DNA of 64,000 nucleotides from Rhipicephalus microplus (Eukaryota; Arthropoda; Arachnida; Ixodida; Ixodidae). Where the stretch lies: assembly GCF_043290135.1 (NCBI RefSeq), contig NC_134701.1:202435101-202499100 (forward strand), in the 5' to 3' direction. Made by a program: the position numbers and the translations under genes. Positions 56,960 to 64,000 of this stretch are shown piece after piece. The notes under the pieces are model-generated. The model saw nothing but the letters and a program-made list of their open reading frames with translations, did no database searches and was not told the origin of the DNA. How positions within the stretch are numbered: position 1 is the first letter of the stretch; each line of letters opens with the position of its first letter.

Positions 56960-58325
56960 ATCCTGTAGCTGGTTCTGTAGCCCTTGCGGTGGTTTCGTTC
57001 ACATGGCATGTTGCAAAACTGGTATGGTATGGCATGATTGCATGACGAACACAAGCGACCGTCTCTAACATGAAGATCATTAGATGTGTGTCATGTAGCA
57101 ACATGACTACATGCCACGCTCATGATGCGCTCACGGCCGTTTTGCTAGCGTCACATATACCAAATTTGGTATTACAGTAGGTGAATGGATGACGAAGGTA
57201 TGTGAGGGGTGCAAACATGATAATCATGAGATGCGTGTCATGTAAAAACATGGCTACATGCCACGCTCATGATGCGCTGGCAGCCGTTTCGCTAGCTTCA
57301 CTTATACCAAATTTGGTAATACGGGACGTAAATTGATGACGAAGGTATGTTACTAGTGCAAACATAATAAGATGCGTGTCATGTAACGACATGACTACAT
57401 TTTACGCTCATGATGCGCTCGCAGCCGTTTCACTAGCTTCACATATGCCAAATTTGGTATTACGTGAAGCCAATGAATAACGAAGGTATGTGACTGGCGC
57501 AAACATGATAATCATGAGATGCGTGTCATGTCAGAACATGACTACATGCCACAGTCAAGGCGCCAATATATTTCGATGAGACGCGGTGTGCGCGCTCACC
57601 GGCGTTCATTTCGTCGAATCACGCCGGCGTTGTCACGCCAGGCAGCGGGCTTGCCATATACTCGCGCGCGTGCGCCGCGCTAAGTTGCTTTGACGCATCC
57701 ACGTTTCAGCGCGTCCGGCGTTCCTCCGTCACGAAAAAAGGAGACGCAGTGTTGCCTGGGTAACGCATCGATGCGAAATGCATCATGTCCCATATCGGGC
57801 CGGTTGCTGTCGGGCCGCGCCGATGGACGCCGGTCGCGCCTGGCGTCAGACTTTAGAGTGCTTGTGTTTTGCTAGAGTAGCGTCACTGTGCCCAGCATGC
57901 GGGCGCGTCAACGCTACGATGGAGTATATTGGGCCCTTCATGGCGCGCTCGCGGCCGTTTTGCTAGCTGCACATATACCAAATTCGGTGTTACGGTACGT
58001 AAATAGATGACAAAATATAAAACTGGTGCAAACATGATAATCCTGACACGCGTGTTATGTAAGAACATGACAACATACCCACGCTCATAGCGTGCTCGCG
58101 GCCATTTCGCTAGCTCCACATATAGTAAATTTGGTATCACAAGACGTGAATAGATGACGAAGGTAGACGACACATCCAGACATAATAATCATGACACAGA
58201 AGTCATATACGACATTATTTACCTTCACCTCGTAACGTTGTGCGGATTTTAAAGTGACCTATCAATATTTCTCATTCGTGTTTCGCACATCGCCGATTAC
58301 CACTGTACGTGGGATCTGCCAACTT
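56960..58325 (-). mobile_element. SBE copy 4, minus orientation, right end truncated
   Basis: It starts inside the terminal segment (GGTTCTGTAGCCCTTGCGGT) and lacks the (TATC)n array and right end. Monomer CGTTTCGCTAGC-type blocks lie at about 57138, 57285, 57425, 57956 and 58103. The GC-rich module occupies 57553-57937. The left end at about 58240-58320 shows TTTCTCATTCGTGTTTCGCA and CCACTGTACGTGGGATCTGC. Confidence 0.77.
57553..57937 (-). repeat. GC-rich SBE module (minus orientation, copy 4)
   Basis: It matches 55767-56162 in the same orientation and at the same monomer phase, and lacks that copy's 26-bp duplication. Confidence 0.8.
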
Positions 58326-58488
58326 TTTGGTTTTCTTCCTTTTTATAAATATTTGTTTTATTAAGTGTATACTGCAGAACTCCCCAGAAAAGTGGAATTT
58401 GGGACTTTAAATCGGTCAAGCTTGATGGCTGATCTGGAAGTGACCGCTTTCACCCCATTCATTGATGCGCACGTATGTTGACAATGAA

Positions 58489-58670
58489 CGATGGAGGCGG
58501 AAACGTTGTAGGCCCGTGTGCTCAGATTTGGGTGCACGTTAAAGAGCCCCAGGTGGTCGAAATTTCCGGAGCCTTCCACTACAGCGTCTCTCATAATCAT
58601 ATGGTGGTTTTGGGACGTTAAACCCCACATATCAATCAATCAATCAGTCAATCAATCAATCAATCAATCA
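58489..58670 (+). mobile_element. Ruka-like SINE, 5'-truncated, with perfect target duplication
   Basis: It starts within the body (GATGGAGGCGGAAACG), continues through GCACGTTAAAGAGCCCCAGG and ends in (ATCA)n. ATGTTGACAATGAA flanks it on both sides (58475-58488, 58671-58684) without mismatch. Confidence 0.9.
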
Positions 58671-58684
58671 ATGTTGACAATGAA

Positions 58685-59832
58685 ACGTAGGTGATAACCC
58701 CGATCCCATTTAGATTGCTCTGTGGAGAACACCACACTTGCTGTCTGTATTTCGGGCCATTGGGCTGCTGCTCAAAATTGCCCTTGCGATTGCGTCATGC
58801 CGCTTGAGTTACGTAGTCGAAAAACTGATGGAAATACATAACTAAAATATTTCTCGAGTTTCAAAATAATACTTTCTAGTAACCTCACCTTTAGCTCATA
58901 CATGGGGCTTTCAAATGAGGCATTGTGCATATTTTTAGTCCGACCTCAAAGCCAAGTTTTTTGACGCTGAATACAGAGCTTTCCCCCAAAAAGTGATAAT
59001 TGCAATTATTTTTCAGAGTATCTGCTTTAACTTCAGCGTCTAAATTATTTTGACTTTGTATCATATAAACAGGCCACTAGCATATATAATATTTGTGTCC
59101 TTTGAGATGTTCCTGGAAAAAATACGAATTTGGCAACTTCATTGAATACAGTGCTTGTGCAAAAAGTCCTGAAAGTATCAATATACGCTAGTCATTATTT
59201 TCAGTTAGATCACTTTATTACCTTACCGTGAATATCTTTTTATCGACTGCATTCGAAAAACGTCTCTTAAAAGAACATATTATTTAGTGCCTTCTATATC
59301 CGTGGGCGCCAAGATTCAAACTCTCATACATAGGTAGGAAAATGCTTGGCAACATAAATAAACGAACAGGATGAGTTTAGGACTTCAAGAAACACGTGGA
59401 AATTTTTTCAGCCATATTCGTGATGGTCGGAAAAGAATGCCAGGCTTGCGCGAAAGGTGCAGCACAGTCACAGCGAAATCTAGAATAGCGGCTTTTCAGA
59501 ACCTTTTCTAAGCACACATTGGGTAACTGCTGCAGGCACACTATAGCTGAGCACCCACTACGTTGTTAATAATAAAAAAAATTTTGGATAGTAGGCTGGT
59601 CTCCGCTATGTTTTTTTTTGTTATTCTCTTGAAAAGCATGGTATCCGCTACACACTTGTTGAAAATTTTGTTGGAGTAATGGAGTAATAGACAACCCAGT
59701 TAATACGCGATTCGCATTGTGTGACGCTTGTCTATTTCTTTGATGTTTTAAAACGATTTATTACTCATATTAACGCGATTCCTTTCCCGACATCAAGCCT
59801 GCCTAAGGCCAGTTTAGAAATCAGTTCCAAGC
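58685..59832. other. Unassigned AT-rich stretch
   Basis: No long open frame, tandem repeat or recognisable element. Confidence 0.4.
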
Positions 59833-60030
59833 ACTCGCGTGGCTCAGTGGTAGAATACTGGGCAGGCACGCAGCGGGCCCGGGTGTCATTGGTGTTTTTA
59901 TTTACCGAGTTTTTTTCATTCGATGCTGGTTACGGACATCAATAGCGGCGGTGGCAGTGGCGGTGGCGGACAACTACGGCGCCATGCGTGACCCGTGTTC
60001 TGATCTCACAACAGCTTTCGCTGTGAAACG
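59833..60030 (+). mobile_element. Second tRNA-derived SINE type
   Basis: CGTGGCTCAGTGGTAGAATA resembles a tRNA A box (TGGCTCAGTGG). GGGCCCGGGTGTCATTGG, about 30 bases later, stands at the B-box position but is degraded. The downstream body includes GGACAACTACGGCGCCATGC and CTCACAACAGCTTTCGCTGT, which I recall as a common tick repeat. The head is distinct from the Ruka-like family. Confidence 0.55.
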
Positions 60031-60235
60031 CTCAATTATTTCCTTCTCCCGGCCGACACTGGCGAACCGCAGCAAGGACTTGTTGACCTTGCTGCATTTG
60101 CTTTACTCAATCCTCTTGATTTTTTTCATTTACCCTGATTACTTTAATCATCTTATTCTTTTTATCTTGTACTGTTAAATAGCGCATATGTATTACTTAC
60201 TCCCCGCAATGTACGTGCTCCAACTCGGATTAGTT

Positions 60236-60506
60236 ATGCCCCGCCGGGGTGGTCTAGTGGCTAAGGTACTCGGGTGCTGACCCGCAGGTCGCGGGATCGA
60301 ATCTCAGCTGCAGCTCCTGCATTTTCGATAGAGGCGAAAATGCTGTAGGCCCGTGTGCTCAGATTCAGGTGCACGTTAAAGAACTCCAGGTGGTCGAAAT
60401 TCCTGAGTCCTCCACTATGGCGTCTCTCTTTGTCATATGGTCGTTTTGGGATGTCAATTCTCACATATCAATCAATCAATCAATCAATCAATCAATTAAT
60501 CAAATT
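60236..60506 (+). mobile_element. Ruka-like SINE, full length, plus orientation
   Basis: The head is CCCCGCCGGGGTGGTCTAGT followed by GGCTAAGG (A box), then GGTCGCGGGATCGAATCTC (B box). The body has GTGCTCAGATTCAGGTGCACG and TCCTCCACTATGGCGTCTCT. The tail is (ATCA)n from about 60467. It is an interspersed SINE, not a tRNA gene: the acceptor and anticodon stems do not close. Substitutions relative to the other copies suggest an older insertion, and no clear target duplication was found. Confidence 0.88.
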
Positions 60507-60911
60507 AGGCTCTTACAAACGTTGTTTACTTCCTGTGGCCCTCCTAGAGTAAGTCAGCTTTCCGCCACATTCTGAAACTGATCTTGTTCGGTTAATATAT
60601 ATCACACTTTCATACCTACATGCCTCCGCTCTGCGAACGGGAGAGAGTTCTCTCGCAACTGAACAGTAGCTAAGCGTTGCAACGCGAAGGTCCAGTCCAT
60701 TGTTACGACTCTCAGGAGAGGCAGCCGCATTTGAATGGGGCTCAAATGCACGAACAATCGAGTGCGCAGAATCAGGTCGAGTTGGAAGGATAGCCTTGGA
60801 ACACTTTTTAAGCATGGTCAGAAAATGCGACCGATCTTTTGTTGAGGCACCAGCCAAACATTGTAGCACGCATCGTAGAGTTTGCAAATCATTCTTAAGG
60901 TCAGTTAGAAA

Positions 60912-61030
60912 ATCTTTCCCACTTCCCCACCCCTTTCCCCTGTGTAGGGTAGCATACCAGTCCTCCTATGGACTGCAACATCCTGCCCTTGTCTTTTCTT
61001 CCAGTTCTTTTTTTCTTTTTTCCCCACTTC
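60912..61030 (+). repeat. CT-rich interspersed repeat with GTAGGGTAGC core (copy 3 of 3)
   Basis: CCCCTTTCCCCTGTGTAGGG then TAGCATACCAGTC and a long CT-rich run. Compare 130-266 and 50938-51065. Confidence 0.5.
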
Positions 61031-64000
61031 TCCTAACAAATGATGCCCTAGACGCAAATGGCCACGTCATGAAGTCCACGGTCATTCGCTATGGGAATAT
61101 CGCGAGCTACATAGTTACCAGGGCCTCCTCAGAAGGCGCCACCTCTCCAAAGTGGGTCCCATGGCGGGACGTGGTGTCTGCCAGGCTTGCGCTCTGGCGG
61201 CTCGGGATCCGACGGGTGAAGATGATTGCGGCGAGATGAATTACCTTGAAAAACGGCGTAATGGAGCTTTCACTCTCGTGGAGCAGTGAACTGTCGTCCA
61301 GGTTTGGTTGAACATTTCAACAGGACTAGGTTTCCGCTTTGTCTAGTGGCTACGCGGTTTGCAGCAGCGAAACGTCACGTGAACCAGTCTGGATGGTCTC
61401 ATATTTCGAGTTTCTTGGGGTTCGAGTTTTGTTATTGTGGCTTTTATTTCAATGTCGCTAACAAGGTAACCACATATGGCCCAACATAGACACTGATAAC
61501 CTTCTATCAGCGTTCTACGTATGTCGCCTTGCTCGAAAAGGATATTTTCTAATTGAATAGGCAGTTTGAATATCTTTATCTTTTTTAATTTTTAGGCTGT
61601 GCGTGGCCACGTGTGGGTATAAAAAAGTATGCCAAAGTTTACAAAACATCAGTCGAGTCCGGAACTTGCCTGTGCATTTTCTTTATCGTCACTGTTTCGT
61701 AATTTTTGTTGCGCCGTTTTATAACCGTGAAACCAATATAGAAAAATTAAATACATCTTGAAATCTATTGTAATTTGGCAGTTGCGCAGCCAAAACAGGT
61801 GATACACCATGCTGATGCCCTTCACCTTCCACCGAAAATTTCTGCCATAGAATACAGAGCACAAAATGACACTGGACTACATTTGCGTGCCCGGCTCTCC
61901 TTTCAAATCAAGGAGGTGCCCCCCCCCCTTATAACCTCCGAATAAAGTTTTGTCGCAAGCCCCTGATACCACTCCTGACTGGTAACGGTTGCGTCTGCAA
62001 TTCGAAACGGCACTTTCTCCGCCGACACCCATGCCAGGCTTGTCACCGAAAGTGAATGGACAGCATTCAAAAAAGCAAAGCAAGAGACTAAAAAAAGAAA
62101 ACAGATTCATGTGGTACGACTGGCCGAGTAAATGCAATTTCTTTGAAGCCGCATTCACTGAGATGACCAATTTTATATTTGAAAAGTCACGTGCTTCCTT
62201 CTTATTCAGTTTCCATTTCGAAATCGTGACATCAATCTAAGCGAGGCAATGGTTTCCGAGAGTACATTCTCAATGCTTGTACTAAAAAACAAAAAGAACA
62301 TTCTGTTAGGCCGGAACGATGTGTGAGCGTATGCAAAATGAAGAAGTAGAGAAAAGAATCTAAAGAAAACAGTGAGCAGCAGCAGCGGGTCACTTTATTT
62401 GAAATGACCCCTATACAAACAAACAACGAGTGATTCAAGACAGATTACAGGTGTCTTGAAGTGATTTAAAAAAAACTAAGCAGCAAGGTTATGTAAAACT
62501 ATAAAGGACCATCCTCGGCAGCCAAAAGGTGCCGCAAACAAAATATTATTACCTGACTGGCTGCGTGTGTTCTTTCTTTAGTAAGCACATTCTTACTGGC
62601 CTTCTGTCACGCTTTCTTCGGATAAAAGCAGCCCGAGAGCGCAGCCACATTTTTCTAAGGAGTCGGTGACATTTTGGGTGAAAAACTAGAGAGGTGCATT
62701 TTTCCTCTTTGCAGACATGTCGGGGGAATGCGGTGATTCTGTTCTGAGTGATTCTGGAATGTGTTTGTGCAACAAAAATCGCACAATATTCTCTGTAGGA
62801 AAGAACGCTTCCTTTGCACTCGATTCTATTTTGCAGGCAAGTGCAAAATCTGAAAGTGACAGCGCAATGAAGTAAAAGAAATCTCGAGGAGGCATCGTCG
62901 GGCTGTGGACAAGCCGTCCAATATGGGTAAAATTCCGAAAGTGGACGACATTTTGGTTGCTTTTGTTTTTACAATCACTGGTACAAGCATTACTCAGACT
63001 TATATTAAGTTCGTTTCAATTCTGCGTGAGTAACATTGAACAGATGAGCCTGGCACTTTTTCATATTCAAAATCAGATGCGCATAATTTCAGACTGCATC
63101 TATCACCAATTAAAATTCTGTGTACTAAGACTTTCAGGAGCAGCTGACTCTGTGTTCTTTTGTGTTCATCGAAAATATAGTTTTTCCTACTTTACCCAGT
63201 GAAGGAACTTGTCCAATTCTTAACCCTAGTTTCGAAGAGCGATGCTTACCCCTCATACTGTAAGTTTTATGCGGGTTTTCAAAGTATTACTTTAAGCATG
63301 AAAATAGTTTTTGAGGCATTTATGTTAGCTTCAAGCATTTTAAAAGTTTTCCTTCTTTTAATAGTCCAGGTTGAGATGGGCTAAAATAGTGATAATTAGT
63401 TAAGCATGTACTCTTGACATGTTAAACTGCATCGTCGTGTTTATTTTGTATAATCTATGAAAGGAATACGTCAAGGTATCTTACATCAGTTATATTCCAC
63501 CACCTATTTCAGCGCAATCTTTCGTAAAGTTTAAAGGATATCAAATCATAGATTGAATGGTACTTGCGAAAAAACCGAGGCAAGAAATTAAGAAAATGGT
63601 TGGGTTTCACCGGCTTTATTCCTTCAGGAGTATTCGTTCACCTGCCACACTTGCGTTGTTAAGAAAGTTTGGAACGCATGGCAGCTCTGGTTATCATGAG
63701 CATTTTAGAAATTTCTGTAACATAAAACCACTTCCGCTGAAAGTCACGGTTCCAAGTACCTTTGAAATCCCCATCACCCGGTTCAGTTTCATATGTCAAA
63801 AACGTGGACATGCACTTCTATTATACTCGCCAGTCCACATTAATATTTACCTTTACAAAATCGACCTCAGATTTTGATTATCTCATTAGACAATGTTGAT
63901 GATTGTATATTGCGGCGAAGATAAGTAAACGTTGAATACCCTGATGGATACAATTGATGGGCACGACTGTCTGGCCCCTCACAAGCTACAATGCATGATT
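61031..64000. other. About 3 kb with no recognised gene
   Basis: Open frames at 61070-61239, 61877-62170 and 63557-63877 have no recognisable domain. A C-run (61920-61928) and AT-rich sequence are the only compositional features. Nothing else can be supported. Confidence 0.4.

Noticed and set aside
59833..59890. tRNA gene
   Set aside because: A degraded B box and a common repeat body point to a SINE head.
60240..60310. tRNA gene
   Set aside because: A and B boxes are present but the cloverleaf stems do not close and the sequence continues into a SINE body with an (ATCA)n tail.

Overview
The window reads as a eukaryotic, transposon-saturated intergenic or heterochromatin-like segment. It is most likely from an arthropod, and probably from a hard tick (Ixodida). 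The tick call rests on the interspersed repeats: six loci of a tRNA-headed SINE with an (ATCA)n tail that looks like the tick Ruka family, RNase H-bearing LINEs with (GA)n or (CAC)n tails, an RTE-type LINE with an (ATC)n tail, and long (GATA)n arrays. No prokaryotic signature and no conventional host gene was recognised. The only reading frames that look intact belong to one DNA transposon.

Layout. 1-5.3 kb: no recognisable gene; a GC-rich possible LTR fragment at about 4.3-4.8 kb. 5.3-11.75 kb: the 3' tail of a LINE, then a decayed Ty3/gypsy element (5' LTR, primer-binding site, gag, protease, RT, RNase H, integrase, partial 3' LTR). Its 5' LTR is split by another LINE. 11.75-19 kb: mostly unrecognised, with one LINE 3' end. 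19-20.4 kb: first copy of a satellite-bearing mobile element (here called SBE). 20.4-22.3 kb: minus-strand RTE LINE flanked by a candidate 11-bp target duplication. 23.7-24.9 kb: three SINEs, one inserted inside another. 27.2-29.7 kb: an isolated SBE right end and SBE copy 2. 29.7-37 kb: a minus-strand LINE (A) carrying a plus-strand LINE (B) inside its ORF1. 37.3-41 kb: a CGTC-rich minisatellite repeat, a long-TIR MITE and a 5'-truncated LINE (C) with an exact 15-bp target duplication. 44.4-48.8 kb: an apparently complete two-gene PIF/Harbinger transposon. 51.4-53.7 kb: a decayed CR1-like LINE on the minus strand. 54.6-58.3 kb: SBE copies 3 and 4 in the opposite orientation to copies 1 and 2. 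58.5-60.5 kb: SINEs. 60.9-64 kb: little recognisable.

The two most interesting objects are these. (1) The Harbinger element (44408-48795) has 21-bp perfect terminal inverted repeats, a TAA target duplication, a 411-aa DDE transposase encoded in three exons on the minus strand, and a convergent 252-aa MADF/BESS protein encoded in three exons on the plus strand. (2) The SBE family has a left end with a small hairpin, tandem ~145-bp monomers each built around a palindrome, an optional ~390-bp GC-rich module at a fixed phase, a (GATA)n array and a conserved right end. The two ends share a short inverted motif. This architecture recalls HINE/pearl/DINE-1-type Helentron-associated elements, but that assignment is inference.

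The window also records a clear history of nested insertions (LINE in LTR, LINE in LINE, SINE in SINE, MITE in satellite), several with target-site duplications still readable.
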